The notes: generated by a model not told the origin, from the sequence alone. A stretch of DNA of 64,000 nt from an uncultured Eubacteriales bacterium (GCA_934546935.1 CAKTEH010000002.1:62001-126000); one strand, 5' to 3'; shown: positions 48,465-57,248, counted from the stretch's first letter. Numbers and translations are program-made.

Positions 48465-50504
48465 ATGAAAACAAAACTGGAAATCCTGGCGCCGGCCGGA
48501 GCGGAAGAACAGCTTATTGCTGCAGTCCGTTCGGGCGCCGACGCCGTTTATCTGGGCGCCGGCGGATTTAACGCACGCCGCAATGCAAAAAATTTTCAAC
48601 TGCAGGAACTCCCCCGCATTGTCGGTTATTGCCACGCGCGCGGCGTAGCAGTCCATGTCACCGTCAATACCCTCGTCTTTGACGACGAACTCGGCGCGCT
48701 GGAGCGCGAGATAGACGCCATTGCCGAGGCGGGCGTCGACGCCGTCATCATCCAGGATCTGGCGGTTGCCCGGCTCTTTCAAACGCGCTATCCATCGATC
48801 CGGCGCCATGCATCCACCCAGATGGCTATACACAACATAGACGGCGCCCGTATGGCGCAGGCATTGGGATTTGACCGGGTCGTGCTTGCGCGGGAACTGA
48901 CGCTTGCAGAGATCCGCAAAATCAGCGAAAGCGTGGAAATTGAAACGGAAATGTTTGTGCACGGCGCACATTGCATGTGCCTGTCCGGGGCATGTTACCT
49001 ATCCTCGCTCATTGGGGGCAGAAGCGGAAACCGCGGCCTGTGCGCCCAGCCCTGCCGCACAGATTTCCGTGTAAATGGGAAACATTATGCGTTGTCGCTG
49101 AAAGACCTGAGCCTGGTCAGCCGTATCGGCGAATTGTCGGACTGCGGCGTAGTCTCCCTGAAAATCGAAGGACGTATGAAGCGCCCGGAATATGTCGCCG
49201 CAGCCGTAACGGCATGCCGGAAAAGCCGCGACGGCGAAGCTTACGATCTGGAGGTGCTGGAAAAAGTATTCTCCCGCTCCGGCTTCACCCAGGGCTTTCT
49301 CGACGGCAAACGCGGCCCGCGCATGTTCGGCGTGCGCACACGCGCGGACGCCGACGCCACTGCTCACGTGCTTGGCTCCCTCGCCGCGCTGTACCGCACG
49401 GAATATCCCGGTGTTGCGGTAGATATGGCGCTGACGGTTGGGACAGATGCCGTTTCTTTGCAGGTTTGCGACGCAAACCGCACTGTCTGCATCGAAGGTG
49501 CGGCGCCGCAGCCGGCACAGACGCGGCCGCTGGACGCCGAATCGGCACGCAAAAGCCTTTCTAAAACCGGCGGCACCCCTTTTTTCCTGCAAAATCTGCA
49601 GTTTTCCTGTAAAGATGGGGTGTTTGTACCTGCCTCTCAGCTTAACGCCCTGCGCGCACAGGCGCTGGAAAACCTGCTTATCGAGCGTATGCAGATCACG
49701 CCGCATTCCCGGCATTCAAGCCCGGATTGGGAACTTGCACCGCATCTTGCATGCCAACCCGAATTTTGGATCCAGTGCCAGACTTTCGCACAGGCGACGG
49801 CGGTGGGAGGCTGCGATAAGCTGATTCTTCCCGCACAGGAGATCCTCGCGCATCCTGACGCTGTGACGCAGTTTGGAGACAAACTCGTCTGCGCTTTTGA
49901 ACCGGTGCTGTTTGTACAGGACGAGCCGGCCTTCAACGCCGCCGCACAAAAGATCCGGGCGCTGGGCATAAATACATGCTGGACGGAAAACCTCTACGGG
50001 CTTTTCCTGGCAAAACGCCTGGGTATGCAGGTCTATGGGGGCGCTGCGCTGAACATCACCAACAGCCGCGCGCTGGAAGTTTACCGGGTACTGGGTTTGC
50101 GCGCAGCAACGGTTTCCTTCGAGCTTTCCGCCAAACGCATCTGTGCGCTGGACGGAACCATTCCGCGCGGCGCGCTTGTATACGGGTATCTCCCGGCAAT
50201 GCAGGTGCGCGCCTGCCCGGTGCAGCCGGAGAAAGGCTGCAAAGGCTGCAAAGGACACGCCATCTTGACCGACCGCATGGACGCGCGCTTTCCCTATGTC
50301 TGCCATGGACGCCGCTACGGCACACTTTACAACAGCGTACCATTATATGCCGCCGACCGCGCAATAGAAGGCGTCGATTTCCGTCTCGCCGCTTTCACCG
50401 TCGAGACGCCGCAGGAGGCGGCGCGCATTGCCGCACGCATCCGCGAAAACGCCCCGTTTGATAAACCGGCCACGCGCGGCTTATACTTCCGCGAAGTCCT
50501 ATAA
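48465..50504 (+). CDS. peptidase U32 family protein (with DUF3656-like domain)
   Basis: A 679-residue protein. ATG 48465 is eight bases after GAGG and is preferred over ATG 48453. N-terminal U32 core: LEILAPAGAEEQLIAAVRSGADAVYLG, NARRNAKNF, HARGVAVHVTVNT and the family Cys-containing block HGAHCMCLSGACYLSSLIGGRSGNRGLCAQPCR. The central and C-terminal part (LSKTGGTPF, TENLYGLFLAKRLG, CPVQPEKGCKGCKGH) fits the long YegQ/RlhA-type members with DUF3656. Such proteins include tRNA and rRNA hydroxylation factors (TrhP, RlhA), so a Cys-rich metal-linked RNA modification role is more likely than true proteolysis. Confidence 0.9.
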   Translation: MKTKLEILAPAGAEEQLIAAVRSGADAVYLGAGGFNARRNAKNFQLQELPRIVGYCHARGVAVHVTVNTLVFDDELGALEREIDAIAEAGVDAVIIQDLAVARLFQTRYPSIRRHASTQMAIHNIDGARMAQALGFDRVVLARELTLAEIRKISESVEIETEMFVHGAHCMCLSGACYLSSLIGGRSGNRGLCAQPCRTDFRVNGKHYALSLKDLSLVSRIGELSDCGVVSLKIEGRMKRPEYVAAAVTACRKSRDGEAYDLEVLEKVFSRSGFTQGFLDGKRGPRMFGVRTRADADATAHVLGSLAALYRTEYPGVAVDMALTVGTDAVSLQVCDANRTVCIEGAAPQPAQTRPLDAESARKSLSKTGGTPFFLQNLQFSCKDGVFVPASQLNALRAQALENLLIERMQITPHSRHSSPDWELAPHLACQPEFWIQCQTFAQATAVGGCDKLILPAQEILAHPDAVTQFGDKLVCAFEPVLFVQDEPAFNAAAQKIRALGINTCWTENLYGLFLAKRLGMQVYGGAALNITNSRALEVYRVLGLRAATVSFELSAKRICALDGTIPRGALVYGYLPAMQVRACPVQPEKGCKGCKGHAILTDRMDARFPYVCHGRRYGTLYNSVPLYAADRAIEGVDFRLAAFTVETPQEAARIAARIRENAPFDKPATRGLYFREVL

Positions 50505-50529
50505 ATCCAAGAGACGGAGATGGTTGTTT

Positions 50530-50961
50530 ATGCAGGTCCGTCCTGCGTGCGCCGGCGATCTTGCCCGGCTGCTGGAGCTGTATGCCCAACTTGGGGACAA
50601 CCCCCTTCCCGCCGAATTACCACATGCGTTATGGACGCAAATTCTTGCGCAGCCCAACCATTTTATCCTCCTTGCGGAGGAAAACGGGCATGTGGTCTCT
50701 ACCTGTGCCCTTACCATCATTTTAAACCTTACCCATGGAGGACGGCCCTACGCGCTGGCGGAAAACGTTGTTACCGATGCAGCATTCCGCGGACACGGGT
50801 TTGCTACCGCCTGCCTTGCCAAAGCGCGGGAAATCGCTGAAGCGGCAGGTTGCTATAAAATCATGCTGCTGACCGGCTCCAAAAAGAAAGAAACCCTGCG
50901 TTTCTACGAAAATGCAGGGTATACGCGCGGCAGTAAAACCGCGTTTGTATACTGGCTATAG
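50530..50961 (+). CDS. GNAT family N-acetyltransferase
   Basis: A 143-residue acyltransferase. ATG 50530 is the start fitting GGAG and the MQVRPACAGDLARLLELYAQLG entry helix; upstream codons overlap U32. Motif A is NVVTDAAFRGHGFATACLAKAREIA, the V-x-x-x-x-R-G-x-G-x-A acetyl-CoA pyrophosphate loop. The C-terminal FYENAGYTRGSKTAF is the usual ending. Substrate unknown. It is one of two adjacent GNATs after U32, probably one transcript. Confidence 0.88.
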   Translation: MQVRPACAGDLARLLELYAQLGDNPLPAELPHALWTQILAQPNHFILLAEENGHVVSTCALTIILNLTHGGRPYALAENVVTDAAFRGHGFATACLAKAREIAEAAGCYKIMLLTGSKKKETLRFYENAGYTRGSKTAFVYWL

Positions 50962-50976
50962 AAAGAAGGGACAAAC

Positions 50977-51576
50977 ATGCGCATTCGTCTGGCAAAACCG
51001 ATGGACTGTCAAAATATCCTTTCCATTTACAGCCAATACATCGATACTCCCATTACTTTTGAAGAGAAGCTTCCCACTTTCCCGGATTTTTTTGAACGAA
51101 TGGCCGGTATCGCGCAAGCCTATCCTTACCTCGTCTGCGAAGAACAGGGCGCGCTTGCCGGATATGCCTACGCGCACCGTGCACAGGAGCGCGCCGCCTA
51201 TCAGTGGAACGCGGAATTGTCCATTTACCTGGACCGGGCCCACACAGGCTGCGGCTATGGCAAAGCGTTATATGGCGCGCTGCTTGCACTGCTGCCTTTA
51301 CAGGGCGTACGCACTGCCTACGGCGTCGTCACCATACCCAACCGTGTGAGCCAGCGCCTGCATCTTGCCATGGGGTTCCGGAAATTCGCCGTTTATCACG
51401 CAGCGGGTTACAAATGCGGCGCCTGGCATGACGTAGCCTGGTTCGAGAAAGAACTGCTGCCGCATGATACGGCGCCGGATCCGCTTGTCCCGTTTCCGGA
51501 AATTCTGGAAGCACAGGCTTTACAAGTTGCCGGAATCCTGGAAGCAGCAGAAAAGCCAATCATCGAGCCGGTATAA
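50977..51576 (+). CDS. GNAT family N-acetyltransferase (phosphinothricin acetyltransferase-like)
   Basis: A 199-residue acyltransferase. IRLAKPMDCQNILSIYSQYIDTPITFEEKLPT is the PAT/Bar-like entry. The acetyl-CoA loop region is YLDRAHTGCGYGKALYGALLALLP and the substrate side has YGVVTIPNRVSQRLHLAMGFRKFA, as in phosphinothricin and methionine-sulfone acetyltransferases. The family often acts on amino-acid analogues; the true substrate is unknown. ATG 50977 is behind GAAGGG, 15 bases after the other GNAT. The transcript ends at the 51645-51680 hairpin. Confidence 0.87.
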   Translation: MRIRLAKPMDCQNILSIYSQYIDTPITFEEKLPTFPDFFERMAGIAQAYPYLVCEEQGALAGYAYAHRAQERAAYQWNAELSIYLDRAHTGCGYGKALYGALLALLPLQGVRTAYGVVTIPNRVSQRLHLAMGFRKFAVYHAAGYKCGAWHDVAWFEKELLPHDTAPDPLVPFPEILEAQALQVAGILEAAEKPIIEPV

Positions 51577-51644
51577 AAGCCATTGCTTTTGATATCTTCC
51601 GCGTCTGTCTTTTATTATCAAGTTTTTTCCCGAATTCTAAAATC

Positions 51645-51680
51645 CCCCCTGCCGCAACTGCATGCAGTTGCGGCAGGGGG
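51645..51680. terminator. bidirectional terminator, 18-bp palindrome
   Basis: CCCCCTGCCGCAACTGCA followed by its exact complement; plus tail ATTTCTTAC, minus tail ATTTTAGAATTC. It separates the GNAT gene from the convergent orphan gene. Confidence 0.85.
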
Positions 51681-51685
51681 ATTTC

Positions 51686-52252
51686 TTACAGCAGATGCCC
51701 ATCCATCACCGAACGCAGGGCGGTGATGATTTTGTTATAATACTTCTGTCCCCGTTCATCCTGTGTTTCAAAATGTTCCAGCGCATCAAAACGGATTAGC
51801 CGGTCAACAATATGCTCGCTGATACGCTTTTTATACGCCGCATTGTTTTCCCAGCGGCGGACGTTTAAATTTCCGTGCGCTTCTTCTTCCAGCAGCCGGA
51901 GATATAAATCTCCTATCGGGATTTCCTGCTGTACATCCACTGCATGCGCACAGACCAGCTCTGCGCTCCAGCCTGTCTGCCCACGGAGAAAACCCTGCTC
52001 ATCCAACAGATAAACGCTGCACGCCTTTCCCACATAAACCTGGGCAAAAGCGTCCGGGTAACATTCGCTCAACTCCGGACGCCCGGCGTCATCAGTCGAG
52101 ATGATAAAATCAAAGTCATCCTGCTTTGCGCCAAAAAGCAGGCCGGTAACCAGATTATCAACCGCATATACCCAGGCTTTGCCATGTGTGGAAACACGCG
52201 GTTCCAGCCGGGTCAGCCCCTGTGCCGGCGAAATATGATACAGCACGCCCAT
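51686..52252 (-). CDS. uncharacterised protein, possibly ADP-ribosyltransferase-like
   Basis: A 188-residue soluble protein that I do not recognise with certainty. The N-terminus GVLYHISPAQGLTRLEPRVSTHGKAWVYAVDNLVTGLLFGA has the order hydrophobic-strand YHxS, then LxPR-S-T, then VYA, seen in some ADP-ribosyltransferase-fold or Tox-ART-like domains. A later EFG-like catalytic Glu is not clear. The C-terminal third is helical (YKKRISEHIVDRLIRFDALEHFE). It starts just 6 bases after the GH4 stop, so it is co-expressed with the glycosidase. It could also be a carbohydrate-related protein of unknown fold. Confidence 0.6.
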   Translation of the reverse strand: MGVLYHISPAQGLTRLEPRVSTHGKAWVYAVDNLVTGLLFGAKQDDFDFIISTDDAGRPELSECYPDAFAQVYVGKACSVYLLDEQGFLRGQTGWSAELVCAHAVDVQQEIPIGDLYLRLLEEEAHGNLNVRRWENNAAYKKRISEHIVDRLIRFDALEHFETQDERGQKYYNKIITALRSVMDGHLL

Positions 52253-52257
52253 CGCGC

Positions 52258-53691
52258 TTATTCCTGCACGAAACGGGGATGCTCCAGCGCGGCATCGCCC
52301 TGCACGCCGTACATACGCAGGTAGTCCTTCGTGTTTTCACACATCTCGTCAAACAGCGATTTTGCTTCATCCATCCCGATTGTAACCAACGCATCGGAAA
52401 CAAATGCGCGAAAAGCCTTATTCAGATCATGGGACAGCGCAGCCTCAACGACCAGTTCCTGTTCTCCCACAATAGGAGCAACCAGCGGATAGATAGACTC
52501 CGGAATCTCCCCTGCAAACACCGGCCGCACGGTCCCGGCGCGGAAATGCGCGTTGGTCTCCACGATCGCACCGCGCGGAAGGTTGGGGATCTGCCCGAAG
52601 TTAGGGAGGTTTACGTTGGTGACAAACTCGTCAAGGCCGAGGAGCGCGCGGATCTGACGCACGCCTTCCTCCCCGGTCGGGGCGAAGGTAAAGCGTTCAT
52701 CCCCTGAGCGCAGGCGGGCGCTGCGGGCCATCCGTTTTTCCAGATCGGCAAAGCGGTAGGAAACCGGTGTCAGCTTGAACTTCCATTCCTCAACCGTCTG
52801 CGGGTCTTTGAGATACCATTTCCCGGGCACAAACTCGGCAAGATGCCGGTCGCCCGCCGCAGCAATAACGCCGTAGCGCAGGAAAAGATCCATTTTTACA
52901 CGCTCACAGCTTTTAAAATAGTCGTCGAGCTTTGTATTGTCACGTTCACGGATATAGCCGGTCTTGGCATGTGTACGGCAGAATTTCCGGTATACCGGGT
53001 ACAAATCTTCCCCCCGGTAGCGCGCTTCCGTCAGCCAGGTAAAATGGTTGACGCCAACAACGTTGACCTTAATATCCTCGCGCGACACCTCCCCGCCCAG
53101 TTCCTCCCGGACCACGGAGGCAAGGAAGTTCTGCGTACCAAACACCTCATGACAGCATCCAAACGCCTTGATCCGTGGGAATACGCGGTATAATGTGCGC
53201 ATAAGGACGCTCATGGGGTTTGTATAGTTAATTACCCATGCTTCCGGGCAATTCCCGGCAATGGCGTGGGCGATATGTTCAAACATCGGGATTGCACGCA
53301 GCGCACGCAGGATTCCGCCGGGCCCCGTGGTGTCGCCGACCGACTGATAAATCCCATATTTTTCCGGCGTATGCACATCCGACTCCATCTCGTGGAAAGT
53401 GCCCGGGAGTATGGATATGATCACAAAATCCGCGTCCTCCAGCGCTTCGTCGATCGTCTGCGCCGTACGGTAGCGCCAGACGGCGCAGTCTTTTTCACTT
53501 TCAGGGATACGGTTGCCGATGGCCTCATTGGCGCGGGCTGCGTCGGCGTCGATATCATAGAGCACAACCTCGCCGGATATATCCTTCTGCATGGCCAGGT
53601 CGCTCATAAATCCCCACGCCCAGCCTCTGGATCCACCGCCAATATAGGCGATTTTAATATTTTCGGCTTTGTTGCCGGTATAATGAATCAT
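52258..53691 (-). CDS. family 4 glycoside hydrolase (alpha-galactosidase/glucosidase type)
   Basis: A 477-residue NAD- and Mn-dependent glycosidase. ATG 53689-53691 follows GGAGAGG; the longer frame to 53757 lacks a site. IKIAYIGGGSRGWAWGFMSDL is the NAD-binding start. The family block includes VINYTNPMSVLM, FGCCHEVFG (metal-binding Cys region) and VVGVNHFTW (metal-binding His). The C-terminal part has NLPRGAIVETNAHF. This is the AglA/MelA-type layout, acting on alpha-galactosides, glucosides or glucuronides by redox elimination. It is transcribed divergently from another glycosidase, so both probably serve one saccharide. Confidence 0.92.
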   Translation of the reverse strand: MIHYTGNKAENIKIAYIGGGSRGWAWGFMSDLAMQKDISGEVVLYDIDADAARANEAIGNRIPESEKDCAVWRYRTAQTIDEALEDADFVIISILPGTFHEMESDVHTPEKYGIYQSVGDTTGPGGILRALRAIPMFEHIAHAIAGNCPEAWVINYTNPMSVLMRTLYRVFPRIKAFGCCHEVFGTQNFLASVVREELGGEVSREDIKVNVVGVNHFTWLTEARYRGEDLYPVYRKFCRTHAKTGYIRERDNTKLDDYFKSCERVKMDLFLRYGVIAAAGDRHLAEFVPGKWYLKDPQTVEEWKFKLTPVSYRFADLEKRMARSARLRSGDERFTFAPTGEEGVRQIRALLGLDEFVTNVNLPNFGQIPNLPRGAIVETNAHFRAGTVRPVFAGEIPESIYPLVAPIVGEQELVVEAALSHDLNKAFRAFVSDALVTIGMDEAKSLFDEMCENTKDYLRMYGVQGDAALEHPRFVQE

Positions 53692-53828
53692 GCAATCCTC
53701 TCCTTCCTTATTATTACTATATACGCTGCAAAAGGTTTTTTCAAGCAAATTTCGCAAGTTTCTTTAAAATATGCACAGGTTTTTTTGATACATTTCATAT
53801 ATATCCGTTGAAACTGTCAAAACCCGCG

Positions 53829-53857
53829 TTGACTTCTTTCATCCCGTCCGCTATAAT
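53829..53857 (+). promoter_or_regulatory. promoter of the (alpha/alpha)6 glycosidase
   Basis: TTGACT (53829-53834), 17-base spacer, TATAAT (53852-53857), 22 bases before the start. On the minus strand a TTGACA (53815-53820) faces the GH4 gene, but only a poor -10 follows (TGAAAT 17 bases on). Confidence 0.7.
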
Positions 53858-53879
53858 CGCCCTATAAGGAGGTGTGTCC

Positions 53880-55076
53880 ATGTCCCACTACCCCGAGCTG
53901 CGGCTTGACCGAGACAAAGTACGCGGGCTTTACGCCTATGCGCGGCAGGCGGCAGCGCGCAATGTAAAAACGCTTTCGTGCTATGATAAGCCTGTTCTGA
54001 CAACCGGTCCCGGCTATCCCGGAATCTGGCAGGAGCATAATCACGACTCCCTCTTATACGCAGACTATGATCTGGAAACCGCAAAGAACAGTCACGACAT
54101 TTTTTACCATTTCCAACGGGAAGATGGGCTCTTGCCCGCAATGGTACGCTATGACCGGCAAACGCTGGAAGCGGCGCCCGGCTACGGACAGCTGCAAATT
54201 GTCTACCCTCTGGCAGCCTCCGCCTATGAAATCTTCCGAAAAAGCGGCGACAAAGCATTCCTGCGCCGCAGCTATGACGCCTGCGCCCGTTACGACGGCT
54301 TTCTTGTGCAGTACCGCAATACACGCGCAAGCGGGCTTGTAGAGATGTTCTGCGAGTACGACACCGGGCACGACAATTCTGCGCGCGCAGTAGACGGCGG
54401 GATCCCGCATTACAGTGCCGGCCGCGACGCGCGCTTCTGTCCGGACATCCCCTGCCTTCCCCTCCTTGCGCCGGATCTGTCTGCCTGCCGTTGGCGCGCC
54501 TTGAAGGCGCTTGCAGATATGGCGCGCGCTTTGAGCGACAGTGCGGCTGCACAGGCGTGGGAAGCGGAAGCCGCAAAGCTTAAGACGCGCCTGTATGCGC
54601 TGTGCTACGACAGGCAGGACGATTTCTTCTATGACGTCGACGCGCAGGGACGTTTCCGCCGTTACCGTGCCGAACATATTTTCCGGCTTTTCCTGTGCGG
54701 CGTCCTTGACCAGGCGGACTTCGACCGCATTTATGACAGGCACATCCTCAATCCCACGGAATTCGCCACACCCTACCCCTTCCCCTCCATTGCCGTCAGC
54801 GACCCGCATTTTAACGGGCAACGGCTTTCTAACAACTGGGGCGGCATGTCGCAGGCGCATACGGCGCTGGAGACGCTTTTCTGGATGCGGCAGTACGGGC
54901 GGGAAGAGGATTTCCGCGGTATTGCCTCGGTCTGGATGAAAAAATGGATTGAAGCCGGGGCATTTACACAGGAAATGCACCCGCTTACCGGGGAAGTGTC
55001 CGACTGCGCGCCGGATTTCACAACAAGCCTGCTCGCGTTTACAAAATTTGCAGAGATACTGGGATATATTCAGTAA
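53880..55076 (+). CDS. trehalase/GH63-like (alpha/alpha)6 glycosidase
   Basis: A 398-residue protein. ATG 53880 is seven bases after AAGGAGG; the GTG two codons earlier is unlikely. The motif GPGYPGIWQEHNHDSLLYADYDLETAKNSHDIF opens the barrel, DGLLPAMVRYDR continues, and the C-terminal YRAEHIFRLFLCGV, NPTEFATPYPFPSIA and SNNWGGMSQAHTALETLFWM are typical of MGH1J/GH63-37-type trimming enzymes. A general acid Asp and base Glu cannot be placed safely. Only the catalytic domain is present; no signal peptide. It is divergent from the GH4 gene, suggesting a shared substrate. Confidence 0.8.
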   Translation: MSHYPELRLDRDKVRGLYAYARQAAARNVKTLSCYDKPVLTTGPGYPGIWQEHNHDSLLYADYDLETAKNSHDIFYHFQREDGLLPAMVRYDRQTLEAAPGYGQLQIVYPLAASAYEIFRKSGDKAFLRRSYDACARYDGFLVQYRNTRASGLVEMFCEYDTGHDNSARAVDGGIPHYSAGRDARFCPDIPCLPLLAPDLSACRWRALKALADMARALSDSAAAQAWEAEAAKLKTRLYALCYDRQDDFFYDVDAQGRFRRYRAEHIFRLFLCGVLDQADFDRIYDRHILNPTEFATPYPFPSIAVSDPHFNGQRLSNNWGGMSQAHTALETLFWMRQYGREEDFRGIASVWMKKWIEAGAFTQEMHPLTGEVSDCAPDFTTSLLAFTKFAEILGYIQ

Positions 55077-55090
55077 AGGAGTCCTGACTC

Positions 55091-55636
55091 ATGAAAAAAC
55101 TCGCCGCATTTTTCCTCAGCCTGGTGCTGCTTGCCTGTACCGCCGGGGCGGTTGATTTGTACGTGGACATGGTAAAAATCGAAACTGATACGCCGCCTGT
55201 GATTTCAGACGGCAGAACCTTAGTTCCGCTTCGCGTAATTTTTGAAGCGCTGGACGCACAGGTAGAATGGGACGGCGAAACAAAAACCGCGACCGGGACA
55301 AAGGACGGGTTGTGCGTCGTCATCCGTATCGACGACCCGACCGCCTATATTAACGAAGAAGCGTATACGCTGGACGTCCCCGCCCAGATTGTCAACGGGC
55401 GCACGATGGTGCCCGCGAGGTTTATCGCCGAGGCGCTGCAGTGCCAGGTAAGCTGGTATTCCGGCACAAAAACCGTCGCTGTCGCCGACAGGACAAAGGA
55501 TTTAAAGTTTTATGCAACGCCTACCGGAAAACGTTATCATGCAAGCAGCTCCTGCAACGGCGGGACTTACTATGAAACCAATCAGGCGGAAATCCTTGGC
55601 CGGGGACTGACACCCTGCGACAAATGCATCGGATGA
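55091..55636 (+). CDS. exported copper-amine-oxidase N-domain protein with Cys-rich tail
   Basis: A 181-residue protein with a signal peptide (MKKLAAFFLSLVLLACTAGA, cut after Ala20 or anchored at the Cys16). Residues 25-130 form the Cu_amine_oxidN1 fold: two ISDGRTLVPLRVIFEALDAQVEW and VNGRTMVPARFIAEALQCQVSW repeats, a peptidoglycan-associated module common in Clostridia. The C-terminal tail YATPTGKRYHASSSCNGGTYYE with LGRGLTPCDKCIG (His, Cys, CxxC) is a probable metal site like that of the Ada-type or YdjO-like zinc tails. It follows the glycosidase by 14 bases, so it may be co-expressed. Function unknown. Confidence 0.83.
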   Translation: MKKLAAFFLSLVLLACTAGAVDLYVDMVKIETDTPPVISDGRTLVPLRVIFEALDAQVEWDGETKTATGTKDGLCVVIRIDDPTAYINEEAYTLDVPAQIVNGRTMVPARFIAEALQCQVSWYSGTKTVAVADRTKDLKFYATPTGKRYHASSSCNGGTYYETNQAEILGRGLTPCDKCIG

Positions 55637-55640
55637 AAAA

Positions 55641-55668
55641 CGCCCGCCCCGGGTTTCCGGGACGGGCG
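55641..55668. terminator. terminator shared by convergent genes
   Basis: CGCCCGCCCCGG, GTTT loop, CCGGGACGGGCG (one mismatch). Minus direction is followed by TTTTTC, serving the carboxylesterase gene; the plus direction gives ATATATTTAC. Confidence 0.75.
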
Positions 55669-55674
55669 ATATAT

Positions 55675-57084
55675 TTACTTCCGGTTCTCGATTTCCTTTT
55701 TGTTGATCAGGCAGTCAAGAATATAGCGTTCATCGTCCATCGAAGCCAACTCACGCACTACGATATCGGCGTCGGTAAAATTCATCGAGACCGGGTTTTC
55801 CTCCGTATAAGCCGGCCAAACAGGCAGTCCCTCGCCGTTCGGATCCCCGGTCTTTGCAAAATTCGTCCAATAGGCAATACCAGTGCGGCATGCACGGCGG
55901 TCAAGCTCTGTCCACGGGTCATCAAAACGGTCAAGTGTACCGAAGAAATACGGAAGCTCCGCGCCATGGGGCATCGGGGCCGTCCCGCCCGGACGGACAC
56001 GTTCGATGAAATACGTGTAAAGGGGGCGCACGCCTTTTTCATTAGCGCGGCGCGCCTGGGCAATCTGCGGCGCATAGGCAAAAGCGCGCATGACGGCATA
56101 CTCGTCGGCAAACTTTTCCGCTTCAGCCTTGCCGCGCATTCCGTCGCCATAAACCGAACCCATCATAACGTCGATATTCTCATCAAAGAGCCCTGCGCTT
56201 GTATGCGCGTCCGGCAGCACAACACCGTCGACACAGGGACGGAAGAAGAAGGCCTGGGGGCGGCCAAGCTCTGCCATAACCTCTTGCGAAGCCTTATACA
56301 GGCTGTTCTGCACATCAAAAGCTTCACGATTCATGACATCGTCCATTGTCCAGCCCAGATGTGCAAGGATCTTTTCACACAGCGCCTGATATTCTGCCAA
56401 GGACAGCTCGGTATCATGCACACCGCCGCCCGACATTAAAATTGCACGCTTAAACAGGCCCCTGGCAAGGGGCGAAGTTGTCAGATAGCGGCAGGAGCTT
56501 CCGCCGGCCGACTGGCCGAAAATGGTTATATTCTCCGGATCTCCGCCGAAAGCCGCGATGTTCTCCCGCACCCATTTTAGCGCGGCAATCTGGTCGAGAA
56601 TTCCGTAATTTCCGGAAACGCCATGCGGGAAGCGTGCGGAAAGCCCAGAAAGCGCCAAAAAGCCGAGCACGGAGACACGATAATTGATATTGACAAAAAC
56701 GCAGCCATCCCGGCAGATTGCTTCTCCATCATAGGTTTTATAACAGCTGTCGCCGCGGTTGAAGCCGCCTCCGTAGATAAACAGCATAACCGGAAGTTTT
56801 TCCCCAGCCTGCGCGGCAGGCGTCCAAACATTGAGTTTTAAACAGTCTTCACTGAAATCAACGCCGGGCGTCGTATAGCGCCCGATATCCTGTACAGGAG
56901 AATCCGACCAGCGGTCGCAGACCATCTCACCTTCCCAGGGCTCGCACGGCTGCGGAGGCGCAAGACGCAGCTTGCCTACCGGCGCTTTGGCATAGGGGAT
57001 CCCCTTGAATACAGAAATTGCCACGTCCTCGCCAGGCCGGCCGGCAACGAGACCGCAGCGGGTACGGACTTTTGTAATAGCCAT
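55675..57084 (-). CDS. type-B carboxylesterase
   Basis: A 469-residue alpha/beta hydrolase. FKGIPYAKAPVGKLRLAPP is the family N-terminus. SEDCLKLNVWTP is the EDCLxLNV signature, the oxyanion loop is IYGGGFNRG, and the nucleophile elbow is FGQSAGGSS (Ser near residue 197). The His is in the late MPHGAELPYFF. Length is slightly short (usually about 490-520), lacking some C-terminal loops. No signal peptide. The promoter carries a palindrome, so expression is probably repressed until a substrate is present. Confidence 0.9.
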   Translation of the reverse strand: MAITKVRTRCGLVAGRPGEDVAISVFKGIPYAKAPVGKLRLAPPQPCEPWEGEMVCDRWSDSPVQDIGRYTTPGVDFSEDCLKLNVWTPAAQAGEKLPVMLFIYGGGFNRGDSCYKTYDGEAICRDGCVFVNINYRVSVLGFLALSGLSARFPHGVSGNYGILDQIAALKWVRENIAAFGGDPENITIFGQSAGGSSCRYLTTSPLARGLFKRAILMSGGGVHDTELSLAEYQALCEKILAHLGWTMDDVMNREAFDVQNSLYKASQEVMAELGRPQAFFFRPCVDGVVLPDAHTSAGLFDENIDVMMGSVYGDGMRGKAEAEKFADEYAVMRAFAYAPQIAQARRANEKGVRPLYTYFIERVRPGGTAPMPHGAELPYFFGTLDRFDDPWTELDRRACRTGIAYWTNFAKTGDPNGEGLPVWPAYTEENPVSMNFTDADIVVRELASMDDERYILDCLINKKEIENRK

Positions 57085-57105
57085 ACAGATACTGCTCCTT
57101 TACTT

Positions 57106-57146
57106 TATACTGCTATCAGTATAGAACAAGTCTTCTGCCGTGTCAA
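57106..57146 (-). promoter_or_regulatory. carboxylesterase promoter with TATACTG palindrome
   Basis: Minus-strand TTGACA (57141-57146), 17-base spacer, TATACT (57118-57123). TATACTG, 4 bases, CAGTATA (57106-57123) covers the -10 box and start point, a classic repressor-operator position. Confidence 0.75.
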
Positions 57147-57248
57147 GAAATCAGGGTTATGCCTTTTTGTCAATGCATTTATTTTTCCTATACCAGAGCT
57201 GCACAGGCTTGCATAGCAGCACGGAAAACGACGGCTTTACCGAAGGGT

